Shown here in pieces: positions 1 through 4,426 of a stretch of DNA of 5,007 nt (positions within the stretch are counted from its first letter, which is position 1; every line of letters starts with the position of its first letter). The DNA comes from HGM12587 sp945786935 (lineage in GTDB: Bacteria; Bacillota; Clostridia; Lachnospirales; Lachnospiraceae): NCBI GenBank assembly GCA_945786935.1, contig CALZFY010000110.1, positions 1-5,007 of the forward strand. The letters run 5' to 3'. The translations under genes and the position numbers were made by a program. The notes beneath the pieces are model-generated. The model searched no databases, had not been told where the DNA came from, and saw only the letters and a list, made by a program, of their open reading frames with translations.

Positions 1-54
1 AGAGTAATGTACGATTGTACAGGAAAACCACCAGCAACTATTGAATTTGAATAA
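1..54 (+). CDS. guaA: GMP synthase (glutamine-hydrolysing), C-terminal end only
   Basis: An open frame from base 1 encodes the last 17 residues of a protein ending GKPPATIEFE, then TAA. This matches the very conserved C-terminus of GMP synthase (E. coli GuaA ends KPPATIEWE), the enzyme that aminates XMP to GMP with glutamine in the cytosol. The tail belongs to the dimerisation / XMP-binding domain. The rest lies left of the window. Here the usual Trp near the end is Phe. This could be natural variation or a codon supplied by the inserted element, because the 3' end of guaA is a known integration hotspot for tyrosine-recombinase islands. It is a host gene rather than element cargo. The identification rests on a short stretch, but the motif is distinctive. 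Confidence 0.85.
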   Translation, partial: RVMYDCTGKPPATIEFE

Positions 55-60
55 TGAAAA
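28..60. other. Probable attL (integration site at the guaA 3' end)
   Basis: The last codons and stop of guaA (core around ATTGAATTTGAATAATG, 40-56) are where guaA-specific integrases recombine in many Firmicutes, leaving the host gene intact. An integrase operon begins about 800 bp to the right and all downstream genes are of mobile-element type, so the element's left junction should fall here. No second copy of this core is present in the window. The matching attR would be at the far end of the element, so the exact crossover bases cannot be defined from this sequence. Confidence 0.5.
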
Positions 61-63
61 AAT

Positions 64-96
64 TCTGGAAACCCTTATAAACAGGGCATTTCCGGG
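64..96 (-). terminator. Hairpin after guaA, possible leftward terminator
   Basis: GGAAA (67-71) plus CCCT (72-75) pair with AGGG (83-86) and TTTCC (89-93), with a two-base bulge and a 7-nt loop; C65-G95 and flanking G-U pairs extend the stem. No T-run follows on the + strand, but on the - strand the stem is followed within four bases by TTTTTT (complement of 57-62). It therefore looks more like a stop for transcription leaving the element leftwards, antisense to guaA, than like guaA's own terminator. It might equally be part of the att-site architecture. Confidence 0.35.
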
Positions 97-112
97 CACA
101 AGAAGTTCTATT

Positions 113-167
113 TGATAACAAAATGATAACACCGGATATTTAGGTAGTATTTATCAGCAATCCGGTG
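113..167. repeat. Putative integrase/excisionase arm-site repeats
   Basis: TGATAACA occurs twice in direct orientation at 113-120 and 124-131, starts 11 bp apart (about one helical turn), and its core appears inverted as TTATCA at 151-156. Overlapping this is an inverted repeat CACCGGAT (130-137) / ATCCGGTG (160-167) with a 22-nt spacer. Short direct repeats close to the junction are typical arm-type binding sites for the N-terminal domain of Tn916- and lambda-type integrases. The location, between the likely attL and the first gene, fits. Binding is inferred. Confidence 0.4.
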
Positions 168-188
168 GTTGTCAGGTAATATGTGTGA

Positions 189-256
189 AACCAACAAAAA
201 AGGTCTTACTGAATTGAGTGAAATCAATTTGGTAAGGCCTTTTTTCGTTGGTTTTT
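189..256. terminator. Strong bidirectional rho-independent terminator
   Basis: The left arm 189-217 and right arm 224-253 form about 29 base pairs with one bulged C (246), three G-T wobble positions and a 6-nt loop GTGAAA (218-223). An A6 run (196-201) in the left arm faces a T6 run (240-245) in the right arm, so both strands present a GC-bearing stem with a U-tract. On the + strand a second T-run follows at 252-256. It sits between the end of guaA and the convergent stop codon of the XRE gene (255-257). It probably ends both transcripts and replaces the native guaA terminator displaced by integration. Confidence 0.88.
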
Positions 257-704
257 ATGTTGTTTTTTTCGGGTAATTGTACCGCCACTGGTCATATTCT
301 TCTTTGGTGATCTCCCCGGATTTTAGTTTTTCTGCCTGTTCCTGCCATGCGTAGAACATATCAAACATAGAAAGGTAGGTGGTTCCTTTGGACTTATCCA
401 GCCGGAGACAGAGTTCTCCGTCAATTTCTCCAATATGAAGTCCGTAAAGGTCTTCTAATGTAAATAAGGTGTGCATCAGCCCAACATAACTGTCAATGTC
501 CGGTACAGCGAGTGCATGAGGGGAGACCTCAAAAATGTCAGCCAGTGCATTCAGATAGTTTTCCTTTGGACTGCGAGAGCCTTTTTCGTACTGTGCAATG
601 CGGACATCAGCCTGTGATTCGCTGAATCCCAGCTGTTGACCTAAATATTTCTGCGTGAATCCACGCAGAAGTCGAAAATGATGAATTCTTTCTCCTATTG
701 CCAT
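255..704 (-). CDS. XRE-family transcriptional regulator of the element
   Basis: This 149-aa cytosolic DNA-binding protein has an N-terminal Cro/C1-type helix-turn-helix (about residues 4-64, with FTQKYLGQQLGF as the first two helices and RIAQYEKGSR typical of the recognition end). A C-terminal part of about 80 residues contains DIDSYVGLMHTLFTLEDLYG and ends near EEYDQWRYNYP. I associate this architecture with regulators beside integrases in Lachnospiraceae ICEs and IMEs. Two Met codons compete, at 710 and 704. AGGAG (717-713 on the - strand) lies only 2 nt from the first but 8 nt from the second, so I chose 704. It is transcribed divergently from xis-int across a region full of CTATAC-N6-GTATAG sites, so it most likely represses that operon and perhaps itself. 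The stop codon abuts the bidirectional terminator. Confidence 0.92.
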   Translation of the reverse strand: MAIGERIHHFRLLRGFTQKYLGQQLGFSESQADVRIAQYEKGSRSPKENYLNALADIFEVSPHALAVPDIDSYVGLMHTLFTLEDLYGLHIGEIDGELCLRLDKSKGTTYLSMFDMFYAWQEQAEKLKSGEITKEEYDQWRYNYPKKTT

Positions 705-737
705 GCTCATATCTCCTGTCTTTTACTTGATAAATTG

Positions 738-766
738 AGTATAGCATATATGTATAGTACAGACAA
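738..766 (-). promoter_or_regulatory. Promoter of the XRE regulator gene
   Basis: On the - strand TTGTCT (766-761) and TATACT (743-738) are separated by exactly 17 bp. The -10 is preceded by TGC, giving an extended -10 (TGnTATACT). The start point would be near 731, leaving a leader of roughly 25 nt with the AGGAG site. Two GTATAG half-sites (739-744 and 752-757) overlap the -10 and spacer, consistent with autoregulation. Confidence 0.6.
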
Positions 767-862
767 GGAGAAACCATACAAAAAAGTATAGAATTTTTGT
801 TTTGAAACACTTGACCAATACAAAAAAGTATAGTATCATACGGACTATACAGAAATGTATAG
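739..862. promoter_or_regulatory. Operator array, consensus CTATAC-N6-GTATAG
   Basis: Three 18-bp dyads share the plan CTATAC-N6-GTATAG: CCATAC/GTATAG at 774-791, CAATAC/GTATAG at 816-833 and a perfect CTATAC/GTATAG at 845-862. The spacer is AAAAAA in the first two and AGAAAT in the third. Two more GTATAG half-sites stand in direct orientation at 739-744 and 752-757. Right half-sites of the first and second dyads are 42 bp apart (four helical turns). The second dyad fills the -35/-10 spacer of the xis promoter and the third covers its start point. These are very probably binding sites for the adjacent XRE repressor. Confidence 0.75.
811..839 (+). promoter_or_regulatory. Promoter of the xis-int-mobC operon
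   Basis: TTGACC (811-816) and TATCAT (834-839) each match the sigma-A consensus at five of six positions, with an ideal 17-bp spacer. Transcription would start around 845-847 and leave a leader of about 42 nt before the xis start. The spacer coincides with one operator dyad and the start point with another, so repressor binding would block RNA polymerase directly. Confidence 0.75.
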
Positions 863-887
863 TGAGAAACGAAGGAGGGATTTTACA

Positions 888-1082
888 ATGAGTAAAATGT
901 TTATGAATGTAAAAGAGGTCATGGAAGTTCTGGAAGTATCGGAATCCTACGCTTATAAGCTGATGAAAAGGCTGAACAGGGAATTACAGGCGATGGGATG
1001 CCAGACAATTGCAGGAAAAGTTGACCGGAAGTATTTTTACGAACAGTTCTACGGAACGAGATCAAACGATGGGAGGAATTAA
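888..1082 (+). CDS. xis: Excisionase-like small HTH protein
   Basis: This is a 64-aa basic protein with one helix-turn-helix / winged-helix domain (about residues 5-50; VKEVMEVLEVSESYAYKLMKRLN looks like helix-turn-helix, followed by a KVDRKYF wing). Size, charge and position directly before the integrase match excisionases of Tn916- and ICEBs1-type elements, which bend the attachment sites and turn the integrase towards excision. The start at 888 is chosen because AAGGAGGG (872-879) lies 9-10 nt upstream. The upstream in-frame ATG at 855 sits inside an operator and lacks a ribosome binding site. The stop is 2 nt before the int start, and the int ribosome binding site lies inside the xis 3' end, so the two are co-translated. 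It could instead act as a small transcription factor; the excision role is inferred from context. Confidence 0.82.
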   Translation: MSKMFMNVKEVMEVLEVSESYAYKLMKRLNRELQAMGCQTIAGKVDRKYFYEQFYGTRSNDGRN

Positions 1083-1084
1083 GA

Positions 1085-2200
1085 ATGGCAATTTACAAGA
1101 CTGAAAGCAATAACACATGGTACGTTATGGTACGGTATCAGGACTGGACCGGCGAACGTAAGCAGAAATGCAAAAGAGGATTTGCAACAAAAAGAGAAGC
1201 TGCACAGTGGGAGCAGCAGTTCATACTCCAGAAGAAAGCCAGTATGGATATGGAACTGGAGAGCTTCTGCAAATTATATGAGGAAGATGTGAGACCAAGG
1301 CTGAAAAAGAGTACCTGGCTCACAAAAGAAAATATTATCAAGTCCAAGATTTTACCCTATCTGGGAAAAAGAAAGGTGTCAGAAATCACCGCAAAGGATG
1401 TTTTGGACTGGCATAATGAGCTTCGCAAATTGACAAGCAGGAAAGGAAAACCTTTATCCCCTACTTATCTGAAAACAATCCATGGACAGTTGAGTACGAT
1501 TTTCAACCATGCGATCAAGTTTTATGATCTTAGCATGAATCCGGCAAGGAAAGCTGGCACAATCGGCTCAGAAGAAAGCAAGGAAATGCTCTTCTGGACA
1601 AAGGCAGAGTATAAACAGTTTTCAGAAGAAATGATGGATAAACCACTTTCCTACTATGCGTTCCAGTTATTGTACTGGTGCGGAATCAGATCCGGGGAGC
1701 TTTTGGCTTTAACTCCTGCGGATTTCGATTTCCAGAAGAGAACGTTGCGGATCAACAAATCCTATCAGCGTTTAAAGGGAGAAGATGTGATCAGCACTCC
1801 GAAAACAAAGAACAGTGTCCGTACTGTAACTATGCCAAAGTTCTTATGTGACGAAATGCAGGATTGTTTGAAGTTATATTACAGCCTGCAGCCGGATGAC
1901 CGTATTTTCCCTGTAACTAAGTATTATCTGAACCATGAAATGGAAAGAGGATGCAAAGCAAGCGGTGTGAAAAAAATCCGGGTGCATGATCTCAGACACA
2001 GCCATGTCTCTTTGCTGATTAACATGGGCTATACAGCACTGGCAATCGGAAAAAGGGTTGGTCATTCAGCAGAAAAGATCACTTACCGATATGCGCATCT
2101 GTTCCCGTCCGTACAGCAGGATATGGCAGACCAGTTGGATGCAGAAAACATGAATGAAGAACCAAATGATAGGGAAGGAGGACTTGCGTATGTCAGCTAA
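1085..2200 (+). CDS. int: Tyrosine recombinase / integrase of the element
   Basis: This 371-aa phage-type integrase catalyses site-specific integration and excision. The N-terminal region (residues 1-50, with YKTESNNTWYVMVRYQD) resembles the AP2-like arm-DNA-binding domain. Residues about 55-150 form the SAM-like core-binding domain (KDVLDWHNEL, YLKTIHGQLSTIFNHA). The catalytic domain spans about 170-345. All active-site residues are visible: Arg202 (CGIRSGELLAL), Lys240 (STPKTKNSVR), His301 and Arg304 (HDLRHSH), His327 (VGHS) and nucleophile Tyr336 (ITYRYAH), the last two correctly nine residues apart. Length fits Tn916-like integrases. GGAGG (1072-1076) precedes the ATG by 8 nt. The location beside a guaA 3' end suggests guaA specificity. 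The gene points inward, away from the nearer junction, and is nearly 1 kb from it. It looks intact and functional. Confidence 0.96.
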   Translation: MAIYKTESNNTWYVMVRYQDWTGERKQKCKRGFATKREAAQWEQQFILQKKASMDMELESFCKLYEEDVRPRLKKSTWLTKENIIKSKILPYLGKRKVSEITAKDVLDWHNELRKLTSRKGKPLSPTYLKTIHGQLSTIFNHAIKFYDLSMNPARKAGTIGSEESKEMLFWTKAEYKQFSEEMMDKPLSYYAFQLLYWCGIRSGELLALTPADFDFQKRTLRINKSYQRLKGEDVISTPKTKNSVRTVTMPKFLCDEMQDCLKLYYSLQPDDRIFPVTKYYLNHEMERGCKASGVKKIRVHDLRHSHVSLLINMGYTALAIGKRVGHSAEKITYRYAHLFPSVQQDMADQLDAENMNEEPNDREGGLAYVS

Positions 2201-2510
2201 ATGTTTGGATAGACAGGGGCGTTGGAGAAATAAAACGGTAGCTTTTCGGGTATCACCGGAGGAGGATGAACTTCTGGAAACAGCGGTTAAATTGTCCGGT
2301 CTGACTAAACAGGATTATATTATCCGAAGATTGCAGGAAAAAGAGGTTGTAGTGACAGGAAATCCGAGAGTGTATAAGGCGTTGAAAAATGAACTGGCAA
2401 AGGTTCTGAATGAACTGAAACGTTTGAAAAAGGGTGATGATGTGCCGGAGGATTTACTGGAAGTAATCCGGCTGATCACAGTGACGATGGATGGCATGAA
2501 GGAAGAATAG
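2190..2510 (+). CDS. MobC-like ribbon-helix-helix mobilization accessory protein
   Basis: This 106-aa basic protein begins RQGRWRNKTVAFRVSPEEDELL. Residues 14-21 (NKTVAFRV) fit the beta strand of a ribbon-helix-helix fold, followed by helix A (23-36) and the GLTKQDYIIRRL helix B (38-49). The C-terminal half is helical and probably dimerising. This layout matches MobC-type relaxosome proteins, which bind oriT and help the relaxase open the DNA. The start at 2190 is set by AAGGAGG (2175-2181), 8 nt upstream. It overlaps the end of int by 11 nt in another frame, so expression is coupled to the recombination operon. The farther in-frame ATG at 2154 has no ribosome binding site. The partner is probably the MobV-like relaxase at the right end. 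An alternative is an RHH regulator of plasmid copy number or partition. Confidence 0.78.
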   Translation: MSAKCLDRQGRWRNKTVAFRVSPEEDELLETAVKLSGLTKQDYIIRRLQEKEVVVTGNPRVYKALKNELAKVLNELKRLKKGDDVPEDLLEVIRLITVTMDGMKEE

Positions 2511-2514
2511 AAAA

Positions 2515-2546
2515 TGCCTTTAAGTGTCGGCAAACACCTAAAGGCA
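2515..2546 (+). terminator. Stem-loop after the xis-int-mobC operon
   Basis: TGCCTTTA (2515-2522) pairs with TAAAGGCA (2539-2546) and GTGT (2524-2527) with ACAC (2534-2537), separated by one A-C mismatch around a 6-nt loop. It begins 5 nt after the stop codon of the MobC-like gene. No T-run follows, so it is not a canonical rho-independent terminator. It could be a weak terminator, an RNA-stability element or a protein binding site. Confidence 0.45.
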
Positions 2547-2601
2547 GAGATTTGGTAGAATACTCACCAAAAACTTTCTACGAGTATTCTATCAAAATCT
2601 C
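2547..2601. promoter_or_regulatory. Second stem-loop before the ATPase gene
   Basis: Immediately after the first stem-loop, GAGATTT (2547-2553) and TAGAATACTC (2556-2565) pair with GAGTATTCTA (2582-2591) and AAATCTC (2595-2601), giving 17 pairs with a small asymmetric internal loop and a 16-nt apical loop (2566-2581). It ends 22 nt before the AAGGAGG site of the ATPase gene. It may be a regulatory leader or a binding site for a mobilization or replication protein. The two arms carry -10-like TAGAAT on either strand, but I see no good matching -35. Confidence 0.5.
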
Positions 2602-2634
2602 CACTTCCTTTCAACGGGAAAATAAGGAGGAACG

Positions 2635-3702
2635 ATGGAAACGAACAGAGTAGAGACAAAGAAAACAGAAATAAAAAGGACGGAGTCGGATCTGAAGCTG
2701 ATAAATATGGAATCAGTGGAAGTAGAGCAGATTGAATGGCTGTTCTATCCGTTTATTCCTTTTGGAAAAGTAACGATTATTCAGGGAGATCCGGGAGAAG
2801 GAAAGACTACGATGGTACTTCAGATTATTGCGAAGTTGACCAAAGGCGAAAAAATTCTTCCAGAGCAACAACAGGCAACAGACGAGAAGGATAGAGCAGA
2901 AAAGAACGTTGACTCTGATGCGAATCCAGTGGAAAGCCCGATAGAACCTGTGAATGTTATTTATCAGACTGCAGAAGATGGATTGGGCGATACTATCAAG
3001 CCTCGACTTCTTGCAGCTGGTGCAGATTGTTCCAGAGTGATGGTAATTGATGATAACGATCGGGCATTGACCATGATGGATGCCAGATTGGAAGAAGCTA
3101 TCATACAGACAAAAGCCCGTCTGGTAGTTTTAGATCCAATACAGGGATTTCTTGGAGCAGAGGTGGATATGCACCGGGCAAATGAAATCCGTCCGTTAAT
3201 GAAGCGTGTGGCAGTGCTTGCAGAGAAATACCACTGTGCAATCATTCTGATCGGGCATATGAACAAAAACAGTAACGGAAAATCTTCTTACCGTGGATTG
3301 GGTTCGATTGATTTTCAGGCGGCAGCCAGAAGTGTGCTGATTGTTGGGCGGATTAAAGATGAACCGGAAATCCGTGTGGTATGCCATGTGAAAAGTTCCC
3401 TTGCACCGGAAGGGAAATCAATTGCATTCCGATTAGATAAGGATACTGGATTCGAGTGGATCGGGGAATACGACATTAGTGCGGATGATCTGCTCAGTGG
3501 TGACAGCAGAGGTCAGAAAAGCCGGAAGGCAAAGGAGTTTCTGTTGGAAATATTGGCTGATGGTGGCATGGCACAGAAAAAGATTGAAGAAGAAGCGGAA
3601 AAACGAGGAATTAAGAAGAAAACCCTACGGAACGCAAAACTGGAACTGGAGATTGATTCGGTGAAACGTGGAAATCAATGGTTCTGGATGCTTCCAGAAT
3701 AA
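2635..3702 (+). CDS. RepA-like RecA-fold ATPase (AAA_25 type)
   Basis: This 355-aa cytosolic ATPase has Walker A GDPGEGKTT at 51-59, a QTAEDG motif at 111-116, Walker B LVVLD at 163-167, and the HMNK (208-211) and RGLGSIDFQAAARSVL (220-235) segments typical of hexameric RepA / DnaB-like helicase ATPases, with an arginine near 232 as finger candidate. The C-terminus (about 296-352) looks like a winged helix able to contact DNA. A polar stretch at about 75-105 (QQQATDEKDRAEKNVDSDAN) is a probable disordered insertion between Walker A and the next core strand. AAGGAGG (2624-2630) lies only 4 nt before the ATG. Relatives occur on plasmids and integrative elements, where they are thought to help unwind DNA for replication. 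No separate origin-binding initiator is visible here, so the precise role is inference. It precedes small accessory genes in the same direction. Confidence 0.85.
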   Translation: METNRVETKKTEIKRTESDLKLINMESVEVEQIEWLFYPFIPFGKVTIIQGDPGEGKTTMVLQIIAKLTKGEKILPEQQQATDEKDRAEKNVDSDANPVESPIEPVNVIYQTAEDGLGDTIKPRLLAAGADCSRVMVIDDNDRALTMMDARLEEAIIQTKARLVVLDPIQGFLGAEVDMHRANEIRPLMKRVAVLAEKYHCAIILIGHMNKNSNGKSSYRGLGSIDFQAAARSVLIVGRIKDEPEIRVVCHVKSSLAPEGKSIAFRLDKDTGFEWIGEYDISADDLLSGDSRGQKSRKAKEFLLEILADGGMAQKKIEEEAEKRGIKKKTLRNAKLELEIDSVKRGNQWFWMLPE

Positions 3703-3706
3703 AAGG

Positions 3707-3754
3707 AAGATGGCAAGATGACTATTTCTTAAGAACAGGGCATCTTGCCACCTT
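3707..3754 (+). promoter_or_regulatory. Intercistronic stem-loop before the 79-aa gene
   Basis: TGGCAAGATG (3711-3720) pairs perfectly with CATCTTGCCA (3741-3750), and after one A-C mismatch AAG (3707-3709) pairs with CTT (3752-3754). The 20-nt loop contains the palindrome TTCTTAAGAA (3726-3735). It fills the gap between the ATPase stop and the AAAGGAG site at 3756-3762. No T-run follows, so an mRNA processing or stability element or a translation control element fits better than a terminator. Confidence 0.5.
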
Positions 3755-3767
3755 GAAAGGAGACAAC

Positions 3768-4007
3768 ATGGAAATAAAAAATGTACAGATACCATTTGCC
3801 TTGTTTAGACAGCTGGTTTCCTATCATTTGATGGAAGATCAAAGCTGTTCGGAGGAAATTTGCAAAGGGCTTATGGAGAAAGTGGAGCGTATGGCAAACC
3901 GGCAGTTATATACACAGTCGAAAACTGCTCCGACAGAGGAAGAACGGGAAAAGTCCCGTCAGGAATATCTGGACAGGCGGGGAATACCGGAAAGCTTTCG
4001 ATGGTAA
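3768..4007 (+). CDS. Small conserved mobile-element protein, function unknown
   Basis: This 79-aa soluble, mostly helical protein has an N-terminal segment MEIKNVQIPFALFRQLVSYHL and a charged C-terminal segment with KTAPTEEEREKSRQEYLDRRGIP. I recognise the style of a small protein that recurs in Clostridia ICEs and IMEs next to mobilization genes, sometimes carrying the unhelpful label 'complexin-2', but know no function for it. The IQIPxxLF-type start could be the strand of a ribbon-helix-helix dimer, which would suggest DNA binding; this is only a guess. The start at 3768 follows AAAGGAG (3756-3762) by 5 nt; the upstream in-frame ATG at 3678 lies inside the ATPase gene. It is flanked by stem-loops on both sides. 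Confidence 0.75.
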   Translation: MEIKNVQIPFALFRQLVSYHLMEDQSCSEEICKGLMEKVERMANRQLYTQSKTAPTEEEREKSRQEYLDRRGIPESFRW

Positions 4008-4016
4008 CAGTTCTTG

Positions 4017-4066
4017 TTGTCTGTCCTATGACAGGAGCGTGTCACGCACCTGTAGATAGCAGACAA
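4017..4066 (+). promoter_or_regulatory. Long structured stem-loop between small genes
   Basis: Four paired blocks stack into one 50-nt hairpin: TTGTCTG (4017-4023)/CAGACAA (4060-4066), CTAT (4026-4029)/ATAG (4056-4059), ACAGG (4031-4035)/CCTGT (4049-4053), and GCGT (4037-4040)/ACGC (4044-4047) with a 3-nt loop GTC. That is 20 pairs broken only by small bulges and one A-A mismatch. It starts 10 nt after the 79-aa gene. The following AAGGAG (4065-4070) begins at the foot of the stem. It could be a processing or stability element, a translational switch, a protein site or a replication/transfer signal. There is no T-run, so it is not a standard terminator. Confidence 0.6.
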
Positions 4067-4082
4067 GGAGAAAGCTGGTAAG

Positions 4083-4202
4083 ATGCAAGACGGAAGGTTG
4101 TGGATAAAACGACAGTGCGTTGGTGGTTTGATGGCTGTGAAGGATGCCCTGAAACGGGGCTCCCTATGGAAAACGATAAATGAAGGGAGAGTGACACAAT
4201 GA
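4083..4202 (+). CDS. 39-aa basic protein translationally coupled to DUF5348 gene
   Basis: An ORF of 39 codons encodes MQDGRLWIKRQCVGGLMAVK and a further 19 residues ending in GRVTQ. Its TGA stop (4200-4202) overlaps the next gene's ATG (4199-4201) in an ATGA junction, the classic arrangement for translational coupling, and it fills the otherwise empty 191-bp gap. AAGGAG (4065-4070) lies upstream but 12 nt away, longer than usual, and begins at the base of the preceding stem-loop. The product is basic, without a membrane segment or signal peptide. I do not recognise the family. It may be a genuine small protein or a short leader that sets translation of the DUF5348-like gene. Confidence 0.5.
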   Translation: MQDGRLWIKRQCVGGLMAVKDALKRGSLWKTINEGRVTQ

Positions 4203-4426
4203 GAGAAGGAAGATTAGGTTATAACAGCAATAACGGAAGATACGGTTTATTATCATCAGATTTATGGATTGACACAGGATTTCACTGCGGAGAAGGGCTG
4301 GAAGTGCTGGTTGACGATCAGTGGGTCAAGACCAGAATGGAAATGAATCCGGCAAGGGAATGGTATCTGGTGGGGACACCATACTGCGGAGATTTGGAAT
4401 ATGTCCGGGCGAGAATAACGGGATAA
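4199..4426 (+). CDS. DUF5348-like small protein
   Basis: This 75-aa soluble protein contains GRLGYNSNNGRYGLLSSDLW, then a TGFHCGEGLEVLVDDQWVKTRMEM segment and WYLVGTPYCGDLEYVRARI. The alternation of short strands and glycines suggests a small all-beta fold, and the WxxTRMEM / EWYL / YxRARI pattern matches my memory of DUF5348 proteins, which are common in ICEs and mobilizable elements of Clostridia. Their function is not known to me; they often sit just upstream of a Mob/Pre relaxase, as here. AAGGGAG (4183-4189) gives a 9-nt spacer to the ATG. The start overlaps the stop of the 39-aa ORF. Cys30 and Cys59 are conserved-looking, but I see no metal-binding pattern. Confidence 0.8.
   Translation: MREGRLGYNSNNGRYGLLSSDLWIDTGFHCGEGLEVLVDDQWVKTRMEMNPAREWYLVGTPYCGDLEYVRARITG

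Noticed and set aside
607..810. 67-codon leftward open frame over the XRE start region
   Set aside because: It overlaps the HTH-encoding part of the XRE gene in another frame and runs through the operators and promoters; its peptide has no family character.
739..862. Repeated GTATAG units considered as a short CRISPR or iteron array
   Set aside because: The units are 18-bp dyads with irregular spacing and lie over promoters; operators explain them better.
855..887. Upstream in-frame ATG extending the excisionase-like protein by 11 residues
   Set aside because: It lies within the perfect operator dyad, next to the predicted transcription start, and has no ribosome binding site; ATG 888 has AAGGAGGG at good spacing.
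2964..3387. Two leftward open frames of 100 and 63 codons inside the ATPase gene
   Set aside because: They are antisense to the well-conserved Walker B and following motifs; no ribosome binding site or recognisable product.
3479..3664. 61-codon rightward frame inside the ATPase C-terminus
   Set aside because: It is a +1 shadow of the winged-helix-like coding sequence with no independent signals.
3860..4081. 73-codon frame crossing the end of the 79-aa gene and the 4017-4066 hairpin
   Set aside because: It is out of frame with the better supported 79-aa gene, lacks a ribosome binding site and its downstream part encodes only the stem-loop.
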